This document shows positions 39,259-48,398 of a DNA stretch of 64,000 nt, piece after piece. The translations under genes and the position numbers were made by a program. Location of the stretch: positions 186,001 through 250,000 of the forward strand of contig WJBW01000003.1 of the NCBI GenBank assembly GCA_009646425.1. The letters are read 5' to 3'. A model generated the notes under the pieces. That model was given only the letters and a program-made list of their open reading frames with translations, made no database searches and had not been told where the DNA came from. Source of the stretch: Burkholderiales bacterium LSUCC0115. Lineage in GTDB: Bacteria; Pseudomonadota; Gammaproteobacteria; Burkholderiales; Burkholderiaceae_A. Each line of letters opens with the position of its first letter. The first letter of the stretch is position 1.

Positions 39259-40386
39259 CTAGGCGGACAAGACTTGCTCAAAGAATTTAAAGCGCTCGAG
39301 TTTGGCCTCATCTAAGTCGACCCCAATGCCGGGTCCGTGTGGAATCTCGAGATGACCCTTGGTCAGGTCAAGCTTGTGGGTCACGATGTCATCAGTGGTC
39401 TTGATGGGGCCCACGCATTCGTAGCCAGGCAGGACCGCTCGGCTGGTACTGGCTAAAAGCATCTCCGCCATGGTGTTGATCCCCAGACCAAAGCCATGAC
39501 CAATCACCACCCCCAGGCCGGCCGCCTCTGCACAGGCCATCATCCGTGAGGTTCGCAAGAAACCCCCCTGCTTCATGACCTTCAGCTTCACGATGTCGGC
39601 CGCCTGCATCCGAATGATTCGAATCAGGCTGTCAAAGTCGGTGATCGCCTCGTCGGCCATGATGGGGATCTTCACCGCCTGGCGCACGGCCTTCAGACCC
39701 TCGAAGTCCTCGGCCGCCACGGGCTGTTCCATCAGCTCCAGGCCATAGGGCTCCAGCATTTTACCGAGCTCAATGGCCTGCTCAACCGAATAGCCCGCGT
39801 TGGCATCGACCCGGATCTTGAACTCGGGCGAGGTCGCCTTGCGAACCGCAGCGACGCGATCACGGTCTGCATGAATGTCACCGCCGATCTTGATCTTGGT
39901 GGAGCGCCAGCCGGCGTCGAACCATCGCTTGGCTTCCGCGGCAGCTTCCTCAGGCGAGACAATGCCGATCCAGGCGTTGAACTGCGCATGGTTCACCACC
40001 GAGCCGCCCAACAAGTCGCTGACGCACAGGCCATGGCGCCGGCCAATCAAGTCGGTGGCTGCCATTTCGATCGCAGCCTTGGCATCCAGGAACTGTTCCA
40101 CCTGGCCGTCCAGGTGCGAGGTCAGCAGATGGATGTTGCTGAAGTCTTGACCAACAGCAGCTGGTCCAAGTTTTTCGGCCAAGACATCCAGCGACTGCTC
40201 AATGGTCTCGACTGAGTAGCCAGGCGAAGGGTCGATGTTGCCGAGCCCCACCTGGCCGTCCTGATCAGTGATTCGAACCACGGCACTGCGCTGCTTGGTC
40301 TTCGTGATGTAGGCGTTTTTAAAGCCAGCACCGACCAAGGGCACTTCGACACCATAGACCTCGACCTTGACAATTCGATTGGTCAT
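39259..40386 (-). CDS. Enolase-superfamily enzyme, muconate-lactonising/mandelate-racemase type
   Basis: 375 residues. Cap domain (1-125) and barrel with catalytic residues of the MLE subgroup: Lys164/Lys166 (TKIKIGG), metal ligands Asp194 (RVDANAGYS), Glu220 (ELMEQP), Asp245 (MADEAI) and Lys267/Lys269 (VKLKVMKQGG). Abstracts a proton alpha to a carboxylate; could be a cycloisomerase, racemase or dehydratase. Starts immediately after the stop of the dioxygenase gene, so the two are one operon and probably act on one substrate. Confidence 0.88.
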   Translation of the reverse strand: MTNRIVKVEVYGVEVPLVGAGFKNAYITKTKQRSAVVRITDQDGQVGLGNIDPSPGYSVETIEQSLDVLAEKLGPAAVGQDFSNIHLLTSHLDGQVEQFLDAKAAIEMAATDLIGRRHGLCVSDLLGGSVVNHAQFNAWIGIVSPEEAAAEAKRWFDAGWRSTKIKIGGDIHADRDRVAAVRKATSPEFKIRVDANAGYSVEQAIELGKMLEPYGLELMEQPVAAEDFEGLKAVRQAVKIPIMADEAITDFDSLIRIIRMQAADIVKLKVMKQGGFLRTSRMMACAEAAGLGVVIGHGFGLGINTMAEMLLASTSRAVLPGYECVGPIKTTDDIVTHKLDLTKGHLEIPHGPGIGVDLDEAKLERFKFFEQVLSA

Positions 40387-41256
40387 TTAGGCCGCCATCG
40401 CTTCGACAGGGGTAAAGCCTTTGATCTGAGCTCGGTGCATCAGTCGACGGGCATTGGGGTCAAAGGAATCTCGGCGATGCAAGGTGGCAAAGTTGTCCCA
40501 CATCAGGGTGTCGCCGGCTTGCCACTCCTGCACCATGGTGAATTCTGGCTGGGTGGCATGGGCCCAGAGCTCGTCCAGCAGAGCCTCGCTCTCATCAACC
40601 GGCAGCCCAATGATGTAGCTGTTGCGGCGACGGCCAAGGAACAACAAATGCTTGCCGTTGCGGGGGTGCTGAATGATCAACGGATGGTGGGCACCGGGCG
40701 CCTTGGTCACATCAGTGACTGGCTGCATGCCAATGCGCATGATCCCCGCGCTGTTGTAAGTGGAGTCATGAATGGCCTTGCGTCCCGTAATCGCCTTTTT
40801 GAGGTGAGCGGGTAGCGTGTCATGGGCCATATACAGATTTGACCAATAGGTGTTGCCACCACTGGGGGGCACTTCAATGCCGTGCAGGACGGCACCAAAT
40901 GGCACCGAGGCGGCATAGGTCATATCAGAGTGCCAAATCGCTTCGCCGTCACCCAGGCCACCAATGGCCTGTCCGCCTTGCTTGATATTCGAGATCACAT
41001 TGAGCTCTGGAAAATCTGGCAGATAGGGCTTGCCCTGCGGGTTTGGTCCCGGGGGCTCTAGCTCGCCCAGGTTTTTGGAAAAGGCGAGTAGTTCGGGGTC
41101 GCTCAGGGGCTGCCCACGGAATCTCAGCACCATGAACTCGGCCCAGGCTGCCATCACGGCTTGTTGCATCTCGGGCGTTAGAGGCTGGCGAATATCAATG
41201 TTCAGAACATCTGCACCGATGTTGGGTGAGATTTTTTTGGTCTCAATCTTGAACAT
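40387..41256 (-). CDS. TauD/TfdA-family Fe(II)/2-oxoglutarate dioxygenase
   Basis: 289 residues from ATG 41256, preceded by AAGGAGATCC. Iron ligands His109 and Asp111 (IWHSDMTYAA) and the distal His in WDNFATLHRRDSF; the 2-oxoglutarate Arg is in NARRLMHRAQI. Family members hydroxylate sulfonates, phenoxyacetates, carnitine-like or other acids. Likely first step for the operon with the enolase-type enzyme. The longer frame to 41358 crosses the LysR promoter region and is not used. Confidence 0.9.
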   Translation of the reverse strand: MFKIETKKISPNIGADVLNIDIRQPLTPEMQQAVMAAWAEFMVLRFRGQPLSDPELLAFSKNLGELEPPGPNPQGKPYLPDFPELNVISNIKQGGQAIGGLGDGEAIWHSDMTYAASVPFGAVLHGIEVPPSGGNTYWSNLYMAHDTLPAHLKKAITGRKAIHDSTYNSAGIMRIGMQPVTDVTKAPGAHHPLIIQHPRNGKHLLFLGRRRNSYIIGLPVDESEALLDELWAHATQPEFTMVQEWQAGDTLMWDNFATLHRRDSFDPNARRLMHRAQIKGFTPVEAMAA

Positions 41257-41340
41257 GCTGGGATCTCCTTTTGGATCGTGTTGGGTGTCTCTGAGCCGAA
41301 CTCTACGCGGTTTGCTGTGATATGAAAACGTTATTTTTAA

Positions 41341-41354
41341 ATATCCGGTAATAT
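41341..41354. promoter_or_regulatory. ATAT-N6-ATAT element upstream of LysR gene
   Basis: ATATCCGGTAATAT, an interrupted palindrome in an AT-rich stretch of about 60 bases between the divergent dioxygenase and LysR genes. LysR regulators usually bind such sites near a divergent promoter. No exact T-N11-A match; candidate only. Confidence 0.35.
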
Positions 41355-41380
41355 ACAAAAAATATTAAAAGGAGCCCTTC

Positions 41381-42397
41381 TTGTTGCCCTATTGGCCTTC
41401 AGAACGTCCGGCCCCAGTGGATGCACCGGCTGCGGATCACGATCTGCTCGGCCGGCGCCAAGGCGGCCCTCGTCTCTCGCGAGGGCATCTCGAAGCGATC
41501 GTCTGGGTCTCGGAGGCACGCTCGATTCACAGCGCCGCTCAGCGCTTCAACGAGCACCAGCCCCTGCTCTCCAAGCGGCTCGCCGAGGCGGAGCAGATCC
41601 TCGGCATGGAATTGTTTGTCCGTTCACGGGCAGGCTGCACCCCTCGACCAGAGGCCAAGAACATCATTGGTCGTGCCGCCCGAATTCTTCGTGAGCTGCA
41701 GGGCCTGGAAATGCCAGATGATTCCGGTCCCAAGCGAATCCGACTTGGCTGCATTCCCAGGGTCATGCACACCCTCTTTCCCACCTTCATTCAGACAGCG
41801 GCCCAGGCCAAAGACCCCATACACCTTCAGGCGATTGAGCTCTCTTCGAGCGAGCTCTTTGAAGACCTACTGCGAGGCAAGCTCGATGTGGTCATTGGAC
41901 AGTTGACCGACTTTGCCAATCAAGAAGGGCTGGTGAGTCTGCACCTCTACGAAGAGGTCACGGTCTTCGTGGTGGACGCCAACAATCAAAACATCAAGTC
42001 CTCTGTGGACCTGGTGGATCTCCTCGAGCAGCCCTTCATCCTGCCCGCTTACACGACCTCCACCAGACGGGCCTTCGAGCGGCTGGTGCTCAACGAGCAG
42101 CTGGTTCCACCGATTCCGGTGATCGAGACCAAGTCGTTCGAGTCGAGCCTGGCGCTGCTGCCTGGCTCGCCCTGTGTCACCTTGGTGCCTGAACCGGTCG
42201 CCTTGCGTTACGAGGCCATGGGGCAGATTCGTCGCGTCAAGACCAGTCGCCAGCTGGAACCGGTGGGGATCTGTCTGTTTTATCGCTTTGACCAGACCCT
42301 CGACCCAGTGATGCGCCAGTTGGAGCAACTGGTCCGCCAGCACATGGGCCTGCCGATTGAGCGCGGCCTGCGAAGCAAAAAATCCTCTCGTCGTTAA
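41381..42397 (+). CDS. LysR-family transcriptional regulator
   Basis: 338 residues from TTG 41381, placed 6 bases after GGAG; no earlier start fits. About 30 extra N-terminal residues precede the helix-turn-helix (RLSRGHLEAIVWVSEARSIHSAAQRFNEHQPLLSKRLAEAEQILGMELFVRSRAG). Effector domain about 105-310 (IRLGCIPRVMHTLFP...DVVIGQLTD). Divergent from the dioxygenase/enolase operon and upstream of the MmgE/PrpD gene on the same strand, so it could control either. Effector unknown. Confidence 0.88.
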   Translation: MLPYWPSERPAPVDAPAADHDLLGRRQGGPRLSRGHLEAIVWVSEARSIHSAAQRFNEHQPLLSKRLAEAEQILGMELFVRSRAGCTPRPEAKNIIGRAARILRELQGLEMPDDSGPKRIRLGCIPRVMHTLFPTFIQTAAQAKDPIHLQAIELSSSELFEDLLRGKLDVVIGQLTDFANQEGLVSLHLYEEVTVFVVDANNQNIKSSVDLVDLLEQPFILPAYTTSTRRAFERLVLNEQLVPPIPVIETKSFESSLALLPGSPCVTLVPEPVALRYEAMGQIRRVKTSRQLEPVGICLFYRFDQTLDPVMRQLEQLVRQHMGLPIERGLRSKKSSRR

Positions 42398-42427
42398 TTC
42401 TCTGTCACTTTATTCAAGGAGCGTTCC

Positions 42428-43831
42428 ATGTCTGAAGCAACCAATCGCAGCCTGACCGATTACGTCGCTGGCTTTGTCTGTGAAACCAGTCTCAAGGATG
42501 TCCCAGCCGATGTCATGGAACTGGGAAAGAAATCCATGCTTGACGGCATTGGCCTGGCCATCTCTGGCTCGGTTGCCAAATCAGGTGAGTTGGTCCGCCA
42601 GCACCTGAACTCATTGGGCATTCCCACGGGTGCAGCGACGGTCTTTGGCTCCAACATCAAAACGGCCCCACGCTTTGCCGCCTTTGCCAACGGCGTTGGC
42701 ATTCACGCAGACGACTACGACGACACCCAGCTCGCTGTCGCCAAAGATCGGGTCTATGGCCTCTTGACACACCCCACCGCGCCCGCTCTGCCATCGGCCA
42801 TTGCCAAGGGCGAGGCCCTCAATGCTTCTGGTGCCGATGTCTTTCTGGCCTATCAGCTGGGCGTCGAAGTCGAGTGCAAGATCTCCGAGGCCATCAATCC
42901 TCGCCACTATCAGACTGGCTTTCACTCCACGGCTACCTGTGGCACTTTCGCCAGCGCCAGTGCGGCCGGCAAACTCATGGGCCTGAACAAAGAGACCATG
43001 CTTCGCGCCCTGTCCATCGCGGGCAGTCAGTCTGCCGGTCTGCGCGAAAACTTCGGCACCATGACCAAACCCTTCCACGCCGGTCGCTCATCAGAGAGCG
43101 GCATCGTGGCCGCTGAGTTCGCTCAGATTGGCTGGACGGCAGCCCCCACCATTCTGGAAGCCCCTCGCGGCTTTTTCAGTGCGGCTGGCGGTGGTTATGA
43201 CCCCAAGGCCATTGATGGCGTGCTGGGCAAGCCCTGGACTTTTGCCTCACCCGGTGTCTCCATCAAGCCCCATCCATCGGGCTCTTTGACCCACCCCGGC
43301 ATGACCGAAATGCTGCGCCTGATCAAAGAGCATGGCATCAAGGCCGACCAGGTGGTCAGCGTCAAGGTGGGCACCAACCACAACATGCCCAATGCGCTCA
43401 TCCACCATCGTCCGACCAACGAGCTGCAGGCCAAGTTCTCGATGGAGTTCTGCATGGCGATTCTGCTGCTCGAGGGCCGTGCTGGTCTGTCCGAGTTCAC
43501 GGACGAGGTGGTGATGCGTCCCGACGTGCAGGCCATGATCAAGAAGGTGGACTTCGGTGTCGACCCCGAGGCCGAGGCAGCCGGTTTCCACAAGATGACC
43601 ACCATCATCACCATCACGCTAACCGACGGCAAAGTGATTCGTGGCAGCGCTGACTTTGGCCGTGGCAGCCCTGCCATGCCCATGACCTACGACGAGGTGG
43701 CCGATAAGTTCCGCGAGAACTGCGAGTTTGCCAAGTTCAGCAGCCAGAAGGCCAACCAGGTGGTGGAGATGATCCGTGGCATTGAGAAGGTTGGCAGCAT
43801 TCGTGAGCTGACCACACTCTTGGCGATCTAA
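42428..43831 (+). CDS. MmgE/PrpD family protein
   Basis: 467 residues, full family length, with an all-helical domain (about 1-265, 385-467) and a smaller alpha/beta domain (about 270-385). Typical blocks: HADDYDDTQLAV, GFHSTATCGTFASASAAGKLMGL and FGTMTKPFHAGRSSESGIVAA. Relatives are 2-methylcitrate dehydratase, cis-aconitate decarboxylase and iminodisuccinate-type enzymes, all acting on tri- or dicarboxylates. Its exact reaction cannot be told. AAGGAG lies 7 bases ahead of ATG. Confidence 0.9.
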   Translation: MSEATNRSLTDYVAGFVCETSLKDVPADVMELGKKSMLDGIGLAISGSVAKSGELVRQHLNSLGIPTGAATVFGSNIKTAPRFAAFANGVGIHADDYDDTQLAVAKDRVYGLLTHPTAPALPSAIAKGEALNASGADVFLAYQLGVEVECKISEAINPRHYQTGFHSTATCGTFASASAAGKLMGLNKETMLRALSIAGSQSAGLRENFGTMTKPFHAGRSSESGIVAAEFAQIGWTAAPTILEAPRGFFSAAGGGYDPKAIDGVLGKPWTFASPGVSIKPHPSGSLTHPGMTEMLRLIKEHGIKADQVVSVKVGTNHNMPNALIHHRPTNELQAKFSMEFCMAILLLEGRAGLSEFTDEVVMRPDVQAMIKKVDFGVDPEAEAAGFHKMTTIITITLTDGKVIRGSADFGRGSPAMPMTYDEVADKFRENCEFAKFSSQKANQVVEMIRGIEKVGSIRELTTLLAI

Positions 43832-43845
43832 GGGCGTCAGCGATC

Positions 43846-43924
43846 AAGGGGGCGGTTGCCCCCTTGGCGCACGACATCCCAAGAATGGCAGAACCCCTGC
43901 GAACGGCGTCCGCAGGGGTTTTTG
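43846..43924. terminator. Two hairpins ending the PrpD and rhodanese genes
   Basis: First hairpin AAGGGGGC-GGTT-GCCCCCTT (43846-43865). Second AACCCCTGCG (43892-43901) and CGCAGGGGTT (43911-43920) with TTT after it. They lie between two convergent genes, so the second probably terminates the rightward transcript and the pair may act both ways. Confidence 0.8.
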
Positions 43925-43926
43925 GT

Positions 43927-45507
43927 TTAAGACAGCTGAAAGCTCGCCCGTTCCTGCTCATCGAGCTGGGCAATCAGGCCTGTCTCCCATTCCAGGTAGC
44001 GTCGGGCCGACTCTAGATTCCCATCGTGTCGGTCGTGGACGAAGAATAGAAAATCAATGCAGTCTTGATCGGCCGGAACGAGAGGCGTGGACTCGGTCGG
44101 CAGACCCGCCGACTGCCAGGCCTTCAGTCCACCGGCCACCAGGCCCAGAGCCGTCAGACCGATCGACTTCGCATCCTCGGCAAAATACTCGGCGGCAACG
44201 GGGTCATCGGCAAGCAGCACCAACGGTTTGTCAGGATTGCTCTGCGACAGCTGCGATAGCCTGGCTCGTGTGGCCCAGTGGGCGCCGGCCGCATGTCGCT
44301 TGCGGTAATCCTGTGAGCCGCGGATGTCGACCAGAGTGGCCTGGCCAGCGGTCAGCATGGATTCAACGTCTTTTGGTGCGAGGGCCGCAAGCGAATCGAC
44401 TGCTGGCATGGCCGGCGCCTGAACGCGCCAGTCTGTCGGCAGAGCGTTTGGCGAGGTCTCTCGAAGGACATAGACCTCGTAGCCCAGAGCCTTGAGCCAT
44501 ACGCCAGCCATGGCAGCCCGAAGCCCGGTGTCGTCAGTCAGGACGGCTCGTGCACGCCGCACACCCATGGTCAGATCGGCGGCCTGCGCCGCCTGTCCAC
44601 TCCAGGCATGAACGGCCCCAGGCAGGTGACCCTGCTTGTATTCCGTGATGCTTCTGACATCGATCAGGTAAAGGGTTCTGGAACCATCTTGGGCCAGCCG
44701 CAGGAACTCTGCGTGATCAATACAGGACAGACCTTCTTGCTTCATCAGTCGATCGGCCCGCTCCCGACTGATGCGAAGCGCCTGTTCAGACATGGCGGGC
44801 ATGTCGGGTTGACCATTTCCCCGCTTGAGCGCAAAGTCAGCCAAGGCCCACCCCTGAGTGCCGTTTTCAACGGCGAAGATCGGATTGGGCAGACCCAGTC
44901 TTTCGAGCCCGGCTGCCCCGATCAGGCCACGGGTCCGGCCCGCACAGGTCACCACAATTGGGGTGGTCTCATCGGGCACGACAGCCGCCAGTCGATGGGC
45001 CAACTCGCCATTGGGCACGCAGGCGGCGCCGGGAATGGTCATCTTGTCGTACTCATTGGGCGGCCGGCAGTCAAAGAAATGCATCGGCTTGCCCTCGGTC
45101 TGCCAGTCATGCAGTTGCTGGGCGGTGATGACCTTGGGGTGGTCGTGATGCTCAATGATCTCGCCCAGGGTCTTGCTGGGCAGATTCACACCCTTGTAGA
45201 GCGTGTAGCCTGCTGCTGACCAGGCTGGTGCACCGCCACCGAGGATCTCAACTCTGGCGTAACCCATGGTTGCCGCAGTTGCGGCAGCACGCTCACTGAC
45301 GCCATCGCCGTCGTCCATCAGAATGATGGGGGTCTGGGTGTTGGGTACAAGGCGCGCCAGATTCTGCTCAAAGTCCGAGTAAGGACAGTGGACCGACAGA
45401 AAGGGGTGACCCTCTCCGTATTGTCCGTGTTCTCGAATGTCCAAGAGCGCACATTCGGTAGTGCCGTGAATGGCCTGTTTGGCCTGTTGGGGGGTGATGG
45501 TTGTCAT
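43927..45507 (-). CDS. Four-domain rhodanese protein with one active-site Cys
   Basis: 526 residues made of four rhodanese-like domains (about 1-110, 122-235, 250-365, 375-490), each with the D-x-R or similar pattern (LLDIREHGQY, FFDCRPPNEY, LIDVRSITEY, LVDIRGSQDY). Only the second carries the catalytic Cys: Cys188 in IVVTCAGRTRG. The equivalent loops of domains 1, 3 and 4 read LMDDGDG, LTDDTGL and LADDPVA, with Asp in place. A sulfurtransferase with one working site and three structural ones is likely. Followed on the same strand by the dehalogenase-type gene 16 bases upstream. Confidence 0.88.
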   Translation of the reverse strand: MTTITPQQAKQAIHGTTECALLDIREHGQYGEGHPFLSVHCPYSDFEQNLARLVPNTQTPIILMDDGDGVSERAAATAATMGYARVEILGGGAPAWSAAGYTLYKGVNLPSKTLGEIIEHHDHPKVITAQQLHDWQTEGKPMHFFDCRPPNEYDKMTIPGAACVPNGELAHRLAAVVPDETTPIVVTCAGRTRGLIGAAGLERLGLPNPIFAVENGTQGWALADFALKRGNGQPDMPAMSEQALRISRERADRLMKQEGLSCIDHAEFLRLAQDGSRTLYLIDVRSITEYKQGHLPGAVHAWSGQAAQAADLTMGVRRARAVLTDDTGLRAAMAGVWLKALGYEVYVLRETSPNALPTDWRVQAPAMPAVDSLAALAPKDVESMLTAGQATLVDIRGSQDYRKRHAAGAHWATRARLSQLSQSNPDKPLVLLADDPVAAEYFAEDAKSIGLTALGLVAGGLKAWQSAGLPTESTPLVPADQDCIDFLFFVHDRHDGNLESARRYLEWETGLIAQLDEQERASFQLS

Positions 45508-45523
45508 CGGTGAGTGTCCAGGT

Positions 45524-46477
45524 TTAGCGATTTAAAAAAGACCACAGGGCCTTGTAGACCAGTTGTGGATTTTGTTCGGCCGGGTAGTGGCCAGTGGGAA
45601 TGTCGCAGCCCTCCAGTCGGTCAGTCCAGTCACCCCAGGCCTGCAGGGGTTTGAAGTGTCGGCCGCAATGGCTGTTGCTACCCCAGAGCACCATGACCGG
45701 GCACTGGATTTTTTTGTTACCGAAGTCCTCGGTGTCCATTGCCAGGTCTACTGAGACGGTGGCTCGGTAATCCTCACAGACCGCATGAATCTGCTCAGGC
45801 GTGGTGCACCGAACATATTCCGCCATGGCCTGCGGTGAAAAGATCTCTAGCCCCACACCTTTTTTGTTGAGCTTGTATTGGATGTAGTAGTTCAGGTCTG
45901 CGCAGAGCAGCTTCTCTGGAAAAGGATACTTCTGGGCCATAAAGAACCAGTGGTAGGCCTCAAGTCCCCAGCCCAAGCTGACATTGGTCAACACATGATG
46001 GGTGGGTGCAATGTCCAGGGGCACCAGATGGCTGACCAAGTCTGGATGATCCAGGCTCATTCGAAACCCAACCCGCCCGCCGCGATCATGTCCCACAACC
46101 GCCATGCGTTCAATGCCAAAGGAACGCGCAACAGCGACTAGGTCTTCTGACATAGAGCGGAAGGAGTAGCCCGAGTGATCCGCACCACCCTCGGGTTTGT
46201 CGCTGTCTCCATACCCACGAAGATCGGGCGCGATGACGGTGAAGTGCCGCGCCAGTGATGGGGCGATCTTGTGCCAGCTGGCATGGGTCAGTGGATTGCC
46301 ATGAATCAGCATGAGCGCTGGTCCTTGGCCACCCTTGACGCCTCGGATGGTGGCGCCAACCCCCTGTCGTTCAAACCGCTCGAAGCCTGGAAAGAGTTCG
46401 TCTGACCAGTCCACAAACTCGGGCGCCGATACAGTTTCAATATCTGCCAATGATCGAATGGGATGATGGTTTTCCAT
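45524..46477 (-). CDS. Haloacetate (fluoroacetate) dehalogenase-like alpha/beta hydrolase
   Basis: 317 residues, alpha/beta-hydrolase fold. The nucleophile is Asp131 in VVGHDRGGR, not Ser, which marks dehalogenases and epoxide hydrolases. The spacing and identity of Arg132, Arg135, Asp155, His176, Trp177, Tyr237 and His297 agree, from memory, with the catalytic, halide-pocket and carboxylate residues of fluoroacetate dehalogenase. Hydrolysis of a 2-halocarboxylate is therefore predicted. The N-terminal ~35 residues are longer than usual. Operon with the rhodanese gene; divergent from the hydratase genes. Confidence 0.85.
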   Translation of the reverse strand: MENHHPIRSLADIETVSAPEFVDWSDELFPGFERFERQGVGATIRGVKGGQGPALMLIHGNPLTHASWHKIAPSLARHFTVIAPDLRGYGDSDKPEGGADHSGYSFRSMSEDLVAVARSFGIERMAVVGHDRGGRVGFRMSLDHPDLVSHLVPLDIAPTHHVLTNVSLGWGLEAYHWFFMAQKYPFPEKLLCADLNYYIQYKLNKKGVGLEIFSPQAMAEYVRCTTPEQIHAVCEDYRATVSVDLAMDTEDFGNKKIQCPVMVLWGSNSHCGRHFKPLQAWGDWTDRLEGCDIPTGHYPAEQNPQLVYKALWSFLNR

Positions 46478-46580
46478 GCGTGGGCTCGCGGTTCTAGAGT
46501 GAAAGATTGGCTATGCTTAGACGCAAAGCTGCAAATGCCAATAGAGAAAAACCAGACACCAATTCAGTAAAGAGTGCTTC

Positions 46581-47861
46581 ATGGCCCAGACCATTGTTGA
46601 AAAAATATTGGCCGCCCATGCCGGCCTAAACAGCTGCAAGCCAGGCGACTTTGTGGTGGCCGACATTGACTTCGCCATGCTGACCGACGCACGCGCACCG
46701 GGCGCCATGAAGGCCGTGGCCCGCATGAACGAGGTCCCGCTTCAGTTCGCTCCCAAGACCGCGTTTGTGCTGGATCACTATTCACCCCCACCGCACAAAG
46801 AAGCGGCCCAGATCCATGGTCGCCTTCGCGAGTTTTCTCATCAGACCGGTGCCCAGCTCTATGACATTGGGGAAGGCATCTGCCATCAGCTGCTGCCGGA
46901 AAAAGGCCATGTCACTTGCGGCGATCTGATTGTGGGCACCGACAGCCACTCGGTTACCCAGGGCGCCTTCAATGCCCTGGGCATGGGCGTGGAGGGTACC
47001 GACCTGACTGCCGTCATGGCCTACGGCAAGCTCTGGTTTCAGGTGCCACCGACCATCTTGGTTGAACTGCAAGGCCAACTGCAGCCAGGCGTCTGGGCCA
47101 AAGACGTCACGCTGCACATGCTGGGCAAGCTGGGCGCTGATGGCGCCAATTACCAGGCCATCGAGTATGTCGGCTCGGCAGTCGCTGCCATGTCCATCGA
47201 CGATCGCATGACGCTTTGTAACCATGCTGCCGAGCTTGGTGCAAAGGCAGCCTTATTAGAGGCCGATGAAAAAACGTTCGCCTGGCTCAAAGCCCACGGT
47301 GCAAGAGAGCCCAAGCCAGTCCAGGCTGATTCCGATGCCCATTACAGTCAGAGGCACCAGATCCATGTCAGTGCCCTGGCACCTCAGGTGGCCCGTCGTC
47401 ACGAAGTCGATGACATTGTCGACGTGGGCGAGGCCAAGGGGCAAAAGATTCACGCAGCCCTGGTGGGGACCTGCACCAATGGTCGGTTGTCCGACATTCG
47501 TCAGGTGGCGGCAGTCCTCAAGGGCCATCGTCTTGCGCCGGGTGTGCGTATGATCGTGACGCCAGCCTCTCGAGACATTTATCTGCAAGCGGCCCGCGAG
47601 GGTCTGATCGAGACCATTATTTCTGCAGGCGGATCTTTTGAATCAGCCGGCTGCGGCACCTGTATCAGTGTGACTGGCCACTTCACCCCGGGTGATGGGG
47701 AGACCGTGATCTCCTCGGCCAATCGCAATTTCAAAGGTCGGCTGGGCAATGGTGCAGCAGACATCTGGCTGGGTTCAGCAGCCACCGTTGCGGCTTCTGC
47801 GCTGCGCGGCATGATTACCGATCCGCGCGAGATCGACCATGTGAATTGGAGTGCTGTATGA
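46581..47861 (+). CDS. Aconitase/LeuC-family hydratase large subunit
   Basis: 426 residues, size of LeuC/DmdA-type large subunits. 4Fe-4S ligands Cys298 (GTCTNGR), Cys358 and Cys361 (GCGTC). Substrate loop ADIDFAMLTDARAPGA and TDSHSVTQGAFNALGMGV are typical. Family members isomerise or hydrate isopropylmalate, homoaconitate, dimethylmaleate or citraconate. Leucine synthesis is not a likely role because leuB and leuA are absent and a lyase follows. Overlaps the small-subunit gene by ATGA. Confidence 0.9.
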   Translation: MAQTIVEKILAAHAGLNSCKPGDFVVADIDFAMLTDARAPGAMKAVARMNEVPLQFAPKTAFVLDHYSPPPHKEAAQIHGRLREFSHQTGAQLYDIGEGICHQLLPEKGHVTCGDLIVGTDSHSVTQGAFNALGMGVEGTDLTAVMAYGKLWFQVPPTILVELQGQLQPGVWAKDVTLHMLGKLGADGANYQAIEYVGSAVAAMSIDDRMTLCNHAAELGAKAALLEADEKTFAWLKAHGAREPKPVQADSDAHYSQRHQIHVSALAPQVARRHEVDDIVDVGEAKGQKIHAALVGTCTNGRLSDIRQVAAVLKGHRLAPGVRMIVTPASRDIYLQAAREGLIETIISAGGSFESAGCGTCISVTGHFTPGDGETVISSANRNFKGRLGNGAADIWLGSAATVAASALRGMITDPREIDHVNWSAV

Positions 47862-48394
47862 AGACCAGTCCATCGGTGATTCAGGGTGTGACCATGGTCC
47901 TGGGAGACCGCGTCAACACCGACATTCACTGCTCCACCAAATACCTGCCCGGCAAGGACAACCAATTCGTTGTGGGCTGTGCCTTTCAGGAACTGTCGCC
48001 GGGATTTGCCGAGCAGGCGGCCCAGTATCGACAGGCGGGTCAGCCCATTGTCTTGCTGGCCGGTGCCGACTTCGGCATCAATTCGTCTCGCGAGCAGGCC
48101 GCACAAATCCTTAAAGAAATGGGTGTGTCGGTGGTGGTGGCCAAGTCGTTTGCCAGGGCTTTTTTTAGAAATGCCATGAACAATGGCCTGGCTTTGATCA
48201 CGGCCCCCGTTGACGGGCCAGTACCCGGTCAGTCGGTGACGGTCGATCTGCTGGCCGGTCGCGTCACCCAGGGCGATCGTGTGGTGGCCCAAGGCGCCGG
48301 GCTCTCGCCAGTCCTCATGCAGATTATTTCTGCTGGCGGTTTGTTGCCGCTCTTGCAGCAGAACAAGGGTTGGCCGGACTTGGCTGCGGGTTGA
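47858..48394 (+). CDS. Aconitase/LeuD-family hydratase small subunit
   Basis: 178 residues from ATG 47858, which overlaps the stop of the large-subunit gene. Swivel domain with GDRVNTDIHCSTKYLPG and AGADFGINSSREQAAQILKEMGV, where the SSRE loop and the Arg bind the substrate carboxylate. The substrate-discriminating loop (HCSTKYLPG) is not that of typical bacterial LeuD, so another 2-substituted maleate-like acid is more likely. Partner of the preceding gene. Confidence 0.9.
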   Translation: MKTSPSVIQGVTMVLGDRVNTDIHCSTKYLPGKDNQFVVGCAFQELSPGFAEQAAQYRQAGQPIVLLAGADFGINSSREQAAQILKEMGVSVVVAKSFARAFFRNAMNNGLALITAPVDGPVPGQSVTVDLLAGRVTQGDRVVAQGAGLSPVLMQIISAGGLLPLLQQNKGWPDLAAG

Positions 48395-48398
48395 CGTT

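Noticed and set aside
46581-48394. Assignment as leucine biosynthesis leuCD
   Set aside because: No leuA or leuB, position in a catabolic block next to a lyase, and an atypical small-subunit loop.
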